In this document: positions 34,921 through 47,537 of the stretch, piece after piece
Position numbering within the stretch: position 1 is the stretch's first letter
Layout: every line of letters starts with the position of its first letter
Assembly (NCBI RefSeq): GCF_028858725.1
Contig: NC_084789.1
Location: 41,571,594-41,635,593 of the forward strand
DNA length: 64,000 bases
Origin: Colius striatus
Lineage: Eukaryota > Chordata > Aves > Coliiformes > Coliidae
Reading direction: 5' to 3'
Position numbers and translations under genes: made by a program
Notes under the pieces: model-generated
Told to the model about the DNA's origin: nothing
Databases searched by the model: none
Seen by the model: the letters and a program-made list of their open reading frames with translations, nothing else

Positions 34921-35977
34921 ATTGTCCCTCAGAGCTGAATCAGGAGCAAGTGAGAGAAATACAAGGACTTTAAAGCTCAAAAGTTGTGTAACAGTGAGCA
35001 AAATGTAACTCCCACAGGGGTGTGTATATATATATATGTAATGCACACACATGTGAGTGATTCCCCTCTCTGCCATTCTATTCCCATTCAGAACAACAGT
35101 TCCTGCAATCACATCTTTGAGACCTGAATGTTGGATCTTGATAATTATTCCAGTTTAGCTAGAACCAGCAACAATTGGGAACTAGTTCATTAAATGAATT
35201 AGAGGTGGAATGACAAACCAATATTCTCTTAAAGAGAGCACATGAAGAGCAACAGAATACTGCACTGAAACATTTGTTTGGATGCAAGAAGAGATTTCTG
35301 TCTCTCTGTACACAACTCCCTGTGGAATAAAGAATCCAACTGACTGCCACTAGCAAAGGAGGTTGTCGGGAAGTGAGATTTTATGCTGCAAAATGAATTG
35401 TGTTGTTACTGTTAACTGTAATGTTTGCAGGATCACAAACAATCATCATGCACAGGCTCCACTTCTGGCAAGCAGGGACCAACTGCAACAGCACATTTTG
35501 AGAAAGGAGACAAACACACAGCTTCTTAAACCCACTGACACAGCAGCAGCCCCGGCCTGCCATTCAAACCGGTTGTGTCTTTGTTAAACCCATCATCTCT
35601 TTTCCTGACAGACGTTTATAACCAGCATCATTTCCATCATTATCAGCCACTCATAAGAGACCATGCAAGCACATTTTTGTTCATTAGTTTTTTAAGCTTT
35701 CCAGCCAGTGGAACAACCCCCATTCACTGTGGACACAGCCAGAGCCAAAGCAGTTCCACAGTCAAGGCAGCGAACCTGGGGATGCCTCTGATGTGACGGT
35801 GCAATAGGTTCAGAGGTGGGTATCCACCAAAGACCCGCTGGCAGTGTTCCTTGAAACAGGACTGCTCTGAACTGCTGCCTGCTGAAGCATGTCCAGGACC
35901 ATGTCCTCGCTGCTCCTGGCTTCCCAGGATCCAGCTGTGCTGCAGGAGGTGTCCCCAGCCCCGCGCCTGCCGCTTAC

Positions 35978-36082
35978 CTTGCGCACGTGGCACGAGAACA
36001 GAACCTTCATGTACTTGTCCTTCCGTTTCAGCTCGTTGGCAACAGGGATGAAGGAGCCCGTGGTCTGGGGGTTATCTGGTTT
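35978..36082 (-). CDS. MYO1D: MYO1D exon, residues 831-865, TH1 tail
   Basis: The exon encodes KPDNPQTTGSFIPVANELKR and KDKYMKVLFSCHVRK, the basic stretch that starts the PH-like part of the tail. It is 105 nt in phase 0. The acceptor CTTTCAG is followed by AAA, and the donor is AAG|GTAAGC. Lys and Arg positions expected to contact phosphoinositides are retained. Confidence 0.96.
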
Positions 36083-36616
36083 CTGAAAGAGCAAAGACAG
36101 GCACATAACTCTTGTTGCTTACCACAGAAAGCACTTGCATGACGTCAGGGTGGCCCGAGCGGGCTGCGGCTGTGCCTCCTCCCAGAGCAGCCCGGCATGA
36201 GCTGGATGTGCTTTCAGAAAACACCCAAACCCTTCACAAAGCAAAACGCTCAAAGGAAGGTCAGAGTGAAAGGAAGCAATGCAACTTGCCTAGAGAGAAT
36301 GTCTTTGTTCCTTTTCATTGTACTCTGTTTCTTAACATCCCATTACATCTGGGATTGCAGCTTTACATCAGCCTCTTGGCCCTTTGAAGAGCCAGTTGAT
36401 GGCATTACTCATCTTGTAATGCTGCTTGTGATGCTCAAGCTAGGCTCAGTATTCAGACAAACCTAGTGCAGTGGCAGTGAGAACCTCTGAAACTATACAA
36501 ACCCATTTACAGAGGAAATGTTGAAGCACTTCTCCCTCCCAAGAAACCAAGTCACCTTAGCGAATTTCCCTTTCAGCAGCCTAAGCCCCAGCGTCAGTCC
36601 CTTCACTGCTACTCAC
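36083..36616 (-). other. MYO1D: MYO1D intron, 0.5 kb
   Basis: Unique-looking sequence; I see no repeat, gene or regulatory motif of note. Confidence 0.8.
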
Positions 36617-36761
36617 CAGTGCGATGTAATTCCCCTCCCACGCTCTTTGCAGGCCAATATCAGCTCTGTGACCCTTCAGCACTTCCATGGCAGCAACCTT
36701 GGCCCTCAGCTGAGGTAGGACTTCTGGTGGGACGCTCCGGATGAGCTCACCCGCTCTCCAC
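36617..36761 (-). CDS. MYO1D: MYO1D exon, residues 782(split)-830, start of TH1 tail
   Basis: It encodes [20 protein letters not shown] then [27 protein letters not shown]. The first base completes Arg782 with the preceding exon. The acceptor is GGCAG|G and the donor CTG|GTGAGT. It links the lever arm to the membrane-binding tail, and RAWEGNY is a conserved class I myosin signature. Confidence 0.96.
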
Positions 36762-37852
36762 CTGCCACAAAACACCCGGGTCAGTTCCACAGCCTGCACC
36801 AAGCAGCTCCAGGACTGCTTCTGCCAGAGCAGCACGAGGACACCTCTTGACTGTAAACATCAGAGGAAAAGAGAAGTCTTTCCACTGCATTCACGAAGCT
36901 GGAAACATCAGTTAGCACTTTAAAGTGACTCCTAACAGATTTGGCTGGCACACTCCCCATCCCACAACCAGAATTCAACTCCTGGCACATCTGTTTGCAG
37001 TAAAGTTTTTGCAAGCCCATTTTTTGCTCATCTACAAGATCATTCTCCTTTAACAGCTGAATTTGGCCCTACAATTGAAAGCTAACCAGTGGGAACAGGA
37101 AAGAGGGCAGAGAAGCCCATTCATTGCTCCATGTCACACTCCAGCCTTCAGCAGCAACACCATGTCTCCAGGATTCACGCTATGAAAAGTCTTTCAGCAA
37201 CTGAAAGTGTGTAGTTATAATAATTGACCTTCTTTGGGAAGGACTCTCCACCCAGATAGGCTGTGAATGGCTTTGAACAGACAGCTGGAGATAAAGGGAT
37301 AAAAAAAAGGTTGCCTTAATGTAGTGCTGGTGGTAATTCCCCTTCAAGCAGATGGCTGGGCTGGGGATCTCAAGAGCATCCATCCAGCCAACAGTTCCCT
37401 CATTCAGCTGCTTTCAAAGTCACTTCCACTTTGGAATTGTAATTACCTTGCCTACAACTTCCCAGAGACAAACAGCTTTTAGATATTAGGAGGTCATACA
37501 AAGGTATAAAATCCCTCTTCTGCACAGAGAACAGAGGTGAGGGGGAGCCCTGCTCACTCTGCTGCACAATACTGCCTCACTCTAACCTCGAGGAAGTCGA
37601 GAAGATTCCTTTTCTCTTCTCCTTCATCTAACAGCAGCTGCTCTTTTCTTTAAACCCAGCCAGAAAGAGGCCAAGGAAGGAAATACAACATCCATCCTGA
37701 CTAAATGTTTGACCCAGGGCAATCATTTGTGTGGTCAGGGCACCCAAAGCCACGGCCATCCTCAGCCACGCCTCGCAGGCAACGTGCCGCAGCCACTTCC
37801 TATGGAAGCAGCAGTAGCCATGGACTGAAGAGACAGGGGCTTTCCTTTGTAC
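36762..37852 (-). other. MYO1D: MYO1D intron, 1.1 kb
   Basis: Unique-looking, moderately AT-rich sequence; I see no repeat or gene. Confidence 0.8.
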
Positions 37853-38076
37853 CTGTGGTAAATGGCCTGGAGTGCCTCCTGGAAGCGGTGCAGCACCTTG
37901 GGAGGAGCGGGCCACTGCACGTGCTTGCCGTAGTCCTTCGTGAGCCGCACGGGCTGGAAGCGCCGGGCCAGCTCCTGCAGGTAGGCGCGGACCTTGGCGC
38001 GGCGGTAGTGCCTCAGGATGGTCAGCGCAGCCCTCGTCCTCTTGTAGCGAAGGCGAGCCAGGGTGCCCCTCCACAC
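37853..38076 (-). CDS. MYO1D: MYO1D exon, residues 708-782(split), IQ motifs and linker
   Basis: The exon encodes the bulk of the lever arm. [13 protein letters not shown] completes IQ1, [16 protein letters not shown] is IQ2, and [19 protein letters not shown] continues into the tail. Calmodulin binds these helices. The 224-nt exon has the acceptor TCTTAG|GTG and a weak donor CACAG|GTACAA lacking G at +5. Almost every third position is G or C, and substitutions (KV to RAYLQEL, QPVRLT) are more frequent here than in the motor exons. Confidence 0.95.
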
Positions 38077-40222
38077 CTAAGAGCCAGGGCAGAAACAGGG
38101 TGAGCAATACCAGCAGAGTGGGTTTCCTTCCTTCCTCCTTCTGTGTCCCGCTGGAGAGCGGATTTCCCTCTCGGCCATCCCCTAGCAGCACCGCTGCACA
38201 TGGAGCCTCCTTCCTCACCCCGTTCCATTGCCAACGTGACACTTGCTGTATGAAGCTTTACTGATAATCCTGATAGACTGTATGTAGCCAGTGCAGCAGA
38301 TTGGAGGGGCTGCTCTTCCCCACACAGCCAAAATTCACAGAGGAGATTTTGGGTCTCAAACCCCTCAAAAGCAGAGGACTCTCTTCTTTCAACCTTTGTC
38401 AGAGCAAGCCCTGCTCCTTCTCCTCTGGCCTCACTGATCTTAGGTGATCTATCTCCCATTCACCACAGGCAGGATCTGCACAGCTCTGGCACTGCCCAGG
38501 GAGCTTTTTAAGCACCCAGCACTTCACTGGTGTGTCTGATGCACCCTAAAGCACATTTGTGTTCTAGCACGCCACAACAGACTCAAGACCCTACAACAGT
38601 GCTGCTCACACATCTGAGGTAAGGCTGAGCCAATCCATCCCTCGCCATGTCCAAAGCCACAAGCTAGAAGTGACTTGCACAGGGCCTGGATTTCACCCAA
38701 AGTGTGTAAGGCTGATTTCAAGCTTCCATTTCCATGTCTGAGGGCATATCAGATCCAGACACTGGCTGCATTTGACAGACACAGCAGCTGTAATTAAGCA
38801 TCTGAGGAGCACTGAAGTGAACTGTGCCCTTTTCCAGAGAAAACTGCAGAAGACCTGGATCGCTTGAGACATTCAAACACAGTCCCAAGTGTCACCAAAT
38901 GTACCTGCAAGGAATGTGTGGACAGTAAACAAGATGAACTGGGTGAAAACCTGCTGCCAACTTCTCATTTTTTCATTTAGTAAGAACAGAAACGAGGAAC
39001 AAAGGGGTCAGAGTCACAGCCAAGCAGCCTCCTGGACGTTACAAAGCCTCTCAAGAAAAGGCCCTGCATGGTACATTTGTTAAGCTGCTGCACTGTTGAG
39101 CTTCACCCCTGTCAGCTTTCCCCAAAACCACTTTGAATTGTTTTCACATACAAAACGAGGTCTTGAATTTGCTTCCTTGTGCTTGAAGGAGACAAGCTCT
39201 TGAGGAAAGTCTCTTGCTGTGGTTATTTTCCACACCAGCCAGACATCTGTGGAACAAAGGAGCTGTAACAGATTGCCCCCATGTTGTATCAGCTGCACGG
39301 CTGCAGAGATTGGCTTCACAGCAAGGAGTGTCACAACTACTACAAACACTGGCCTCCCAAATCCAATTATCCAGCTGAGCCATGTCCCCTGGCTACACAC
39401 AAGCAGTAAACTAGTAATGAAAGGTATGTCCTCAAACAAGTTGTCATAACTGGGTAACCTCACTCCTACAAGGACCTTCCTACCAGCCACAGCAGCAGCA
39501 CCTCCCAGAAGTGAGGCCAGAGCCAAAGAGAACAAACCTCTCGCAGGGAACGGGGTAGGAGTATTTAAATGAACTGCTTTTCTGGCTCGGTGTCTCTCTC
39601 TCCAGTCACAGAGCTCATTTCTGCCTACAGCAGCCTGTAGCAGTGCTGAGCTGCCGTGGCAAGCTGACCACCTGATGGGCTTCCAGGATCAACCTACAAA
39701 CCAGAGGAGGCTGTCAAAGCCACTTGGTGTAGCTGGGAGCAACGGGCCTGAACCATCCACAGAGGAGGCAGGAGGCTGGAGTGTTTGCTAGCAACACATA
39801 CCTTTCTCAGGCCTGGGCAGTGGGACAGCCTGACCTCTCAGTGGACCTCTGCAATCCTTCCCCTCACCTCCAGTCCAGAGCTCAAGAGCTAAGCACAGTA
39901 AAAAGCAGACTTCCAGAGCTATGCTTATGATGGCATTTAACAGACTCTCACATTGCAAAAGCTACTTCTGTTATGTGCTGGAGGCCAATGGCAGAGCCAC
40001 AGCCAAATACAGGAGACAACAAACCCAACACAAAGGAGATCTGAGCATCCAGGACACTATTGCTTGCTTCTGGCTCTCTGTACCCCAGCTAATGTCCAAG
40101 GCATTTTCATGTAGAGTTCAGAAAGGATGCAGCAGCTCCCATGCATCACCTTTCCAAAAGCTGACAAGCAGGGAGCAGCTTTCAGCTTGAATCACAGCTC
40201 CAGCCCAGCAGGCGGCTGGTTC

Positions 40223-40248
40223 CAGCGCTCGCGTTCAGCAGCGCTCGC
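40223..40248 (+). repeat. CpG-rich direct repeat CAGCGCTCGC x2
   Basis: The 10-mer CAGCGCTCGC occurs at 40223-40232 and 40239-40248 with six bases between, in a CpG-poor intron. It could be a small regulatory site. Evidence is limited to the sequence pattern. Confidence 0.5.
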
Positions 40249-43200
40249 ACGGGAGCGGTGAACAAGCCTGACATGGCACTGCCCAGTCTCATTCCTCCCA
40301 CAGGCAAGGACTCAGTGATGCTTCCTTTGCCACCTTTCTGTGCCTTTCACTTGTGGTTAAGCTGGCTTCCCATAGAAACCAGACTACAGATAACCCTGTC
40401 CCCATCTGACCTCCTGAGATTAGCCTGATATCTTCTGAATCTCTGGCCAGCCCCAACCAGATCTGACAGAGGAACAGAAGACTCAGGGAGGCAAGTCCAT
40501 CTATCTTTCAGGAAAAATCAGCAGCAGGGTAGAGCAAACCCCAAATTGGAGTGACATTGCTGGAAAGGCTTCAGAATGAGCTCAAGAGCCATCTGCCTTC
40601 TTTGATCTCCAAATCCCACCCAGCACACATGAAGCTCCTGGCCAGGCACAGCCACACAAGACTGCAGCTGAGCCAAACAGGTAGAGCATACCAGAAGGAT
40701 GTGGCAGGATTCCAGGGGGATGAGGGAAGGGAGATGTGTGCAGGGCACAGGGAAGGAGTGGAGGACGTGATGAAGGTTGGAGAGTTCTGGCAGCGCAGCA
40801 GTCACAAGAAAACTGACTGTTGTCACTGTAGGGTGTGTGCAGCACAGGCCAGACCCACAGGACGCCAGAAGCAGAGAAGCTTCTGTGATGACAGTTTTCA
40901 AAGTGACACGCTCAAGAGCAGAGTCCACAGCAATGGATTTTGTCACCAGTCAGTGCAGTGCTTAGTGACCAAGCAGAGCCAGAGCCACCGTGCAGGACAC
41001 GCTATTGTCCTCCACACAGGAGAGTGCCCAAGGAGACGAGGCAGGGTAGCTCCCCTGCCAGAGCAGGGCCACACAGGAACTCATCCAGGTGGGTTTGGAA
41101 TGTCTCCAGAGACAGATCAATCAGACTAAAATCCCCAGGGAGCAAAGTTTCTAAGGTTAATGTAACACAAATGAAGTCCATCACCCCAGCGGAATGGAAG
41201 CGCTGTACTCCAGTGTGGGCAGTGCAGCCTGCAGCTGCTGCCAGGCTCAGCATCCCCCACCAAAGCAAGGCCAACACATGGGAAGAAGGAAAGGGAAATA
41301 ATAAGATGGGCCCTGCAGAGTGCAGGGAATAGCAGCAGAGCAGACAGGGTGGGCCCAGGCTGCCGAGATCCTTGCCTGCAGCTCCTCCATGGCAAAAGGG
41401 ATAATCTAGATTTGACCTAGATGCTGCAGTCTGTGTGTGGAGAAGAGAGCCCACACAGTGCGCTGTCTAAACATACCAGCAGGCACACAAGAGCCCAGAA
41501 CTCAGCAACAAGCCAGGCTCATCTAAATTAAACCCCAGCCTTGTATTTCTGGGTGGTTCTGCAACTACCCAAAGCCTGGCAAGCTCCTTGGAGCTCGCTG
41601 CAAGGCAGCGCCTCCTCCCACCCAGCCTCCCTCGCACTGCTCACAACCTTCCCTCATCAATATTTCATGCTGCCCTAGCACAAGCTGCCCTCCAGGCATC
41701 CAAACTGCAAGGAATAAAACCCACCCTCGCTAGAAACTCACACAGGCATGTGTGAGCCCTCTCACACAGCTCTAAAGGGTCTCAGACAGGAGGGGTTATG
41801 TTCAACCAGTTCAAGTAGGTGCTGATCCTGCAGAAGGTCTGAGGCGAGTGGCTTTAAATCAAAGCCTCCCCACTCTAACAGACTGTGCTACAGAGCCTGC
41901 AAACAGGGAGGGGGGAAAGCTGCTGCGCTTCATAAACCCTGGTTTCTCTTCACATGAGTCAGCTGAACAATGTTCATTCTACATCTCTGCTTAATAAACC
42001 AATGTTCCATGAGCTAGGAAGGAGAGGAAGGTCCCATCCGAGACCAGTGAGATTGCACTAACAGCATGTCCAGGAACCAACACACAAATGGCCAGGGCAG
42101 CAGTGGCTATAAGTCTGTTGGTACAGGAACACATGGTTACTAGGGGAAGCTGGCACATGCAAGGAGCTAAACCAAGCAAGATCTCTGCATGCTGTGGTTT
42201 GCTGAGCTCACCAAAGGTGACTGTGGAACCTAAAGGGTGGTGGCACATGTTCAGGGAAGAGAAATCCACTGGGTGTTACTGAATAAAAACCTTGGGTCAT
42301 CCCAGGTCCAAATGTCTGAAGGGACTGGGAGAATATTAAGGGGAGCCATACAAAGCAAACATCACTTTGTCTAAAGGGCCCAAACAGCACAGAAACCTGC
42401 CTTTCCAATCATGGTAAAAACAATAATACTCCAGCAATGTTTCAGCTCAATCACTGTATGTTTCACACACACAGCTCCATAATCAATGTGCACAGCTCAC
42501 TACAAAGCCCCATGCAGGAGCAGCAAAGCCCTTCAAAGGGACTGAGATTTATACTGCTGTGTCCTGCTGGGACAGCAGCTGTGCATAAAACTCCTCTGTG
42601 CATCTCTGCCTCATTACAGGCACACCTCACCTCACCCTGGTATCTTTACCTTCAGTTAAATGACCAAGTTCAGGTTGATGGATGGAATTTGTGCTTCCTT
42701 GTACCTTAATTTACACCAGAATGGCAGTATTTTTACAGGTTAAATAAGGCTTCAAGACACCTTGAGGTGCAGCAGATCAGGAGCTTTACAAAAACAAGCA
42801 GCTCAGGCACAAAGAAAAAGAATTCCCTCCCATGAACACAAAGCAGCATCAGTGACAAGGGCTGCAGAAGCTGCTCTGCACGACCTGTGATACACAGCAA
42901 TGAGCACAGAAAGCACTCCCAAACCATCACAGCACACAGACAGAACGTGAAACACTCAAGTGTCAGGTGCCCCACAGGGCCTGCTACTGACAGGGTGGGA
43001 TCACAGAACCACAGATGTGCTCTCCTCCACGGGCACGCTCCTGACAGCCCTTGTCTCCAGCACGGATGCTCATCTGAAGGATGGTGAGCTGGTTGTGGAG
43101 CTGAACTCACAGAAAACAACCTTTTTGTCTCTTTTGGTGGGAGATGCTTTGGGTGTGTTTGGTTTTATTTTATTCTGGGTTTTTTCTGAGATGATTTTTG

Positions 43201-43784
43201 AGCTTGAGGTGCCCGAGTACACTCACTGGAAGCACAGAAGCCACGTTAGTAACAGGGGGAAGAGGCAGTCGGATCAGTGCTAAGGGATCAGCATGGCCAC
43301 ACTGGTGAGCAGCAGTGTCACCACAGCGCAGACATCCCATGCTTGGCCCTTCACCCTGCTCCTTTGGAATGAGCTGCAGCATCTCCTTTCACAGCATTCC
43401 CCTTCCCAGCTTCTCCCTGCCAAAGCTTCTCAAGATCAAAGCCTGAGCTCAGGGTACAAATCCATGTGTAATTGTACACCTGTTTCCACTGACACTCCCA
43501 GCTTCACACACACACACATTCCCTCTGGATGGCAAACACGCTGCATCACCTTGTCTTTGGGTCACTGAAGTGAAGCCCTCATCAGATTGCTGCTGCCCCA
43601 CCAGGATCTGACATGAAAACGCCTCCTCTGTCAGAGCAAAAGCTTCCCTTTGTGGCTCCTGCCTCCCAGCACAGCGGGCTTCAAGGGCTCGTGGGCACTG
43701 AGGCAAAGGGAAGGTGAACCATTAAATGACGACAAGCCAGCCATGGCTGTCTTTTTCTGCTCTTCCCTGCGGGGCTGGGGAAAC

Positions 43785-43798
43785 GTTGCCATGGTGAC
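43785..43798 (+). promoter_or_regulatory. RFX X-box consensus match (GTTGCCATGGTGAC)
   Basis: Read on the - strand this is GTCACCATGGCAAC, matching GTNRCC-(AT)-RGYAAC at all defined positions. It lies at the edge of a GC-rich segment (about 43740-44065) that also holds an 18-bp tandem repeat. A role as an intronic enhancer is inferred. Confidence 0.4.
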
Positions 43799-43877
43799 TG
43801 CAGCTGCCACAGCTCTGCCCACAGCAGCCTCTGCAAAGCCCTGTGCCCGCAGCCAAGGGCATGCTGCTGGTGAATGG

Positions 43878-43955
43878 GCACTCAGGGGCTGCCTGGCACC
43901 CTGGGGCTGCCTGGCACTCAGGGGCTGCCTGGCACCCTGGGGCTGCTGGCCCGTG
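43878..43955 (+). repeat. 18-bp tandem repeat, about 4 copies
   Basis: GGGGCTGCCTGGCACCCT alternates with GGGGCTGCCTGGCACTCA, so the array can also be read as a 36-bp dimer. It lies in the GC-rich segment next to the X-box. Confidence 0.85.
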
Positions 43956-44139
43956 CCACGAGGCTGCAGCAGAAGAGCCGGGGCAGGCGCCGGGGCCAGC
44001 GCTGCCACTCTCCAGCCACAGCCACCTCCTGGGCTCCGAGGGCTGGGGCCAGCAGGGATTTTGTCCAAAGAGGTGCTGGGCTGCAAGGCAAGGACAGCTC
44101 TGGCTTCCTCTGCACGAGGCAGTGCAGATTTAGTGAGGT

Positions 44140-44345
44140 GATTACCATATGCAGCTGGAGAGCTCTGATAAAATGACAGGAGACAGTGCGCTAAATTCTG
44201 TTGACAAGACCCATCATCTCTGCACGCTGCACGTGCTGCCTGCCTGGGCTTTTTGTCTTGAACAAAGCACTATTCTGCAAAGCTAATGAAGATGTGGGAA
44301 CGTTTCCAAGGGCAGAAAAAGCAACAGAATTTGATGGCAGCCTTT
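44140..44345. promoter_or_regulatory. Candidate conserved non-coding island (weak)
   Basis: Repeat-free sequence with GGTGATTACCATATGCAGCT (a homeodomain core, a CATATG E-box and a CAGCTG overlap), AACAAAG (SOX-like) and GCTAATGAAG. Density of developmental factor cores is the only evidence. Confidence 0.22.
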
Positions 44346-44869
44346 TTACAGTTGAGTTTTGGTTTTTATTACTAACATTAGAGCTGCTCTATTTGCATTC
44401 ACGATGACAATCACACCCACGGCAAGACCACAGCTATAGTAAAGGATCTCAAATGTCCCACATAAAAAAGCAGAGATTTGCTCAGCTGGTGCTTCTAAAA
44501 TGACTGTTTGAGGTGCCTCTGACAGTGGTGCCTCTGCTGCCATTCGGGGGCTCTAATACCGGACACAGCTCGCTCTCGCTGAATCCTCCTGGAGCCAGCA
44601 GGTTGCCACGGTTAAATCACATCACACTGCTTGCTGACTTGCTTTGGTCAAGTAAAAAACACAGCCTGGAATCCCACCAGCATTTTATTACAGAAGAAAA
44701 AGGAGGTTGAAGATAAAGATAAAGGAGAAGACATCCAGGAGGGGCAGAAGAAAGTGAAATTATCTGCCTAAAGTGGAAGTCAGTTTGAATCCAATTTCAC
44801 CAGACTCACAACGGGCACATTCTTATCATCATTACACAAAGGAACCAGCATTGTTTTAAGGGTTACTCA

Positions 44870-44975
44870 CACAGTGAAGCTCTCAGGATAATTAGTGCAT
44901 CTCTTTTTGAATGCCTGGTGATTTGTCTGAGAGCGATAAACCACATCACATCCCCCATCAGAAACGGAGCCGTAC
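44870..44975. promoter_or_regulatory. Candidate conserved non-coding island (weak)
   Basis: AT-rich unique sequence includes GGATAATTAGTGCATC and GCCTGGTGATTTGTCTGAG. No repeat or ORF explains it. Conservation is untested. Confidence 0.18.
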
Positions 44976-47329
44976 GTTTAAACTGCCAAGGAGCTGAACT
45001 GCTCAGCGCAGCCTCTGCTGTTACTGAGGATCATTCCTGTGCAAGGATGAGCCTCCTTGGAGCCCAGCCTGCCCTGGGCTGCTCTGAAGGCTCTGTCTTA
45101 CATCCTCCCTCAGTCTCTGCCTGGCTGCTTTCAGAGCAGAGAGAAGGCCTCTTCACAGCCTTACCCCGGTGCTGGTTTGTATTGGGGTGATTGTTCCTTT
45201 TTCAGCACTGACACCTCCAACTGCCCCATCTACTGGTAGCAAACAGGGCTGGTACCTCAGCCCAGGAGTGATGTGATACAGAGAATGAGCCCTAACAGGA
45301 AAACCACTGGAATTCAGAAAACAGAAGGAAAAGCCCAAGCATTTCCCAGATGACTGAACACCATACAGGCACCTAACGACACACCCACAGGCACCAACCC
45401 TGCCGGCTCTTTTGTGGACGAGCTGTTCAGTGAGCATTTGGATTCACTAGTGGTTCCTGTCTTTGCAAGCTTCACAACTCTAAACAGTATCTGAGAGCCT
45501 GGGTGAAGAAAGTTCAGAAGGTTCAGTAAATATAAACAGGAATACCAAAAGGCTGAGTCCCTCTGTCCTATTTCAACCCTTTGTGCAGAAATGAAAGACA
45601 ACTCCATGTAGACTTGTGTCGGTCCCTCTCCACTCTGGGGAGAGGAGAAAGTAGAGGGAGGTTTGTGAAGCCTCTGGCAATTCCACTGGCAGTTTAACTT
45701 TTGCTGATTGTTGGAACAAGGGCAGCCCCAAAGCACTGTGCTTATTCCATGTATACTCCAGCACATCCACTGCCACACAAACCCACTACAGCCAAATCCC
45801 CCACAGAGCCAGAGACTTGATCCTTTATTCCTAACCAGGTACCTACCTTCTAGAGGCAAAAATATCTGTAGCCCTGCTCTCCTCCAAGGCTGTCAAGCCC
45901 AGTCCAGAACACAGCCCAGGCTATATAATTGGCAAGTGCTCAGCTCCAGGAAAGGCCAGTAAACTGTCACAAAAACTGGCAGGTTGCTGTTAAAATTGCG
46001 CCTCAGCTTGTTCAGTGGATTATATCTGAAGGAGGAGCTTCAGTGCTCATTTTTAGTGAGACATCACCTGTTCCCACAGCACAGACAGGCTGGGTCTTTT
46101 AAATTACTCTTAATTGCACTTTTCAGCTTCAGCAAAGGTCACCTCTCCATTCCTCACAAGTTTAACATGAGAACTGGGGTCACCTGGGAGCAAGGTGTCC
46201 CCCAGCAGCTTTATTCAGCAAGGAACTCATTAGCTTGTCTCACACCACCATGGAAAGAGAGAGAGACTCCACATTAATGACACAACACAATGAACTTACT
46301 GAGTGCACCAAATAAGACCAATGTGCTTAGGAAGTGGCTGGAGACAGGAACTCCTCCTGAGAAACCTGATTGAGCTCAGTGGAAGTGCAACTAAAACAAC
46401 CTGAGAGAGGGATAGGAGAAGGGCCCCACTAATTAGCCCCATTTCACACCCCAAGAATAAGCCAGAAGAAGCTTTTGGAAAAGTGTGCTGCCATTTCCAG
46501 GGAAGATACCAGGAGGAAGATCATGAGTAGTTCAAGAAAGCTGCTGTGAAACTCAACAGGGCAAGCAGAACACTGCCAAAAGAAGGAAGGAAAACACTGA
46601 ACCACAAAGCTCTGAAACAGGCAGGTCCTGCAGCTTTTAAGCAGCAGGAAAACTAATCACATATACATACACAAAACCTAGAGCACTCCTTACTGAGGAT
46701 AAACCATGCAAGCCAGCACAACAAATACCAACAGAGAGGAGACCCTGGACTTTCTCCTTCCATACTGGTGCAGTTGTTTTGCTTTCCAGAGCAGGAATCA
46801 GCTCAAATGCATTGTAAACAGCAGGAAACTGAGGGTGTGAAAGCTTGCAGTGGGCAACTGTTCCTTCAGGGCTTTATTCATAAAAAGTGATTGAGTCCAG
46901 CAGGTTTAGAAGGTCTGTGCACACTTGGTTAACTGCACAGCTTTAGAACAGGCCTTTTCTCTGTAGTGTTTATCCCCATCTGTCAGCACGCTCTGTGCCG
47001 GGCAAATCAAGGTTTCACGAGTTGTTTCCCCGAGTGCCAACAATGGCAGAGAAAAAACACACTTTAAGAAACACATTTCTAAAGCTCTTGAACCAGTCAA
47101 CAGTCTCTGTCAGTGAGGACAAAGCCAGTTCCACCATTTCTGTGGCTGTGCAAGGCAGAAGTCGTTGCTCTCTGCCAGGCAGATCCCAGTCATCCAGAAC
47201 AGAGCACACCTGAGCGAGCTTTACACAGCTGCAGCATTCTAGACTGGGGCAGCCTTGGCACTTTTGGAAGCCAGACTCAAAAGACAAGGAGCTTGAAGCA
47301 AGTTTTGAATGCAGTACACCAAGCATTAC

Positions 47330-47537
47330 CTTCTGCAGGAAGAGGACGATCCTCACAAGCATCTTGGCATGCAGCTCCTCCAGGGTGAAGAGGGTTCGAG
47401 GCGTGCAGATGAAGATCTTGGTCTTGCCGTAAGCCACGTCGTGCTGGAAGCCGTGGCACTCTAGGAGCTTCTGCACAGCATCCCTGTCTGAGGGCAGCTC
47501 GTGGTTCGGCCACGTGAATTCCGAGATCATCTTGTAC
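47330..47537 (-). CDS. MYO1D: MYO1D exon, residues 638(split)-707, converter and start of IQ1
   Basis: It encodes [33 protein letters not shown] and [21 protein letters not shown], the converter and first part of the lever helix. The acceptor is TTGCAG|G, and the first base completes Arg638. The donor is AAG|GTAATG. Relative to the recalled mammalian protein, Arg682 is Cys and Arg694 is His, both possible CpG-deamination changes. Confidence 0.96.

Larger units (their letters stand above)
33851..35977 (-). other. MYO1D: MYO1D intron, 2.1 kb
   Basis: It contains the 62-bp tandem duplication at 33861-33977, CR1 pieces at 33975-34030 and 34545-34920, and a short (TA)n/(CA)n tract at about 35022-35052. 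The rest appears unique. Confidence 0.8.
38077..47329 (-). other. MYO1D: MYO1D intron, 9.3 kb
   Basis: This intron separates the motor end from most of the IQ region. It contains a CpG-rich direct repeat (40223-40248), a weak X-box-like site (40366-40379), a consensus X-box at 43785-43798 inside a GC-rich stretch with an 18-bp tandem repeat (about 43878-43955), and AT-rich candidate islands at 44140-44345 and 44870-44975. I see no second gene and no sizeable CR1 copy. Confidence 0.8.

Noticed and set aside
35022..35052. TATA-rich stretch as a possible promoter
   Set aside because: It is a short (TA)n/(CA)n simple repeat with no initiator, CpG context or downstream exon.
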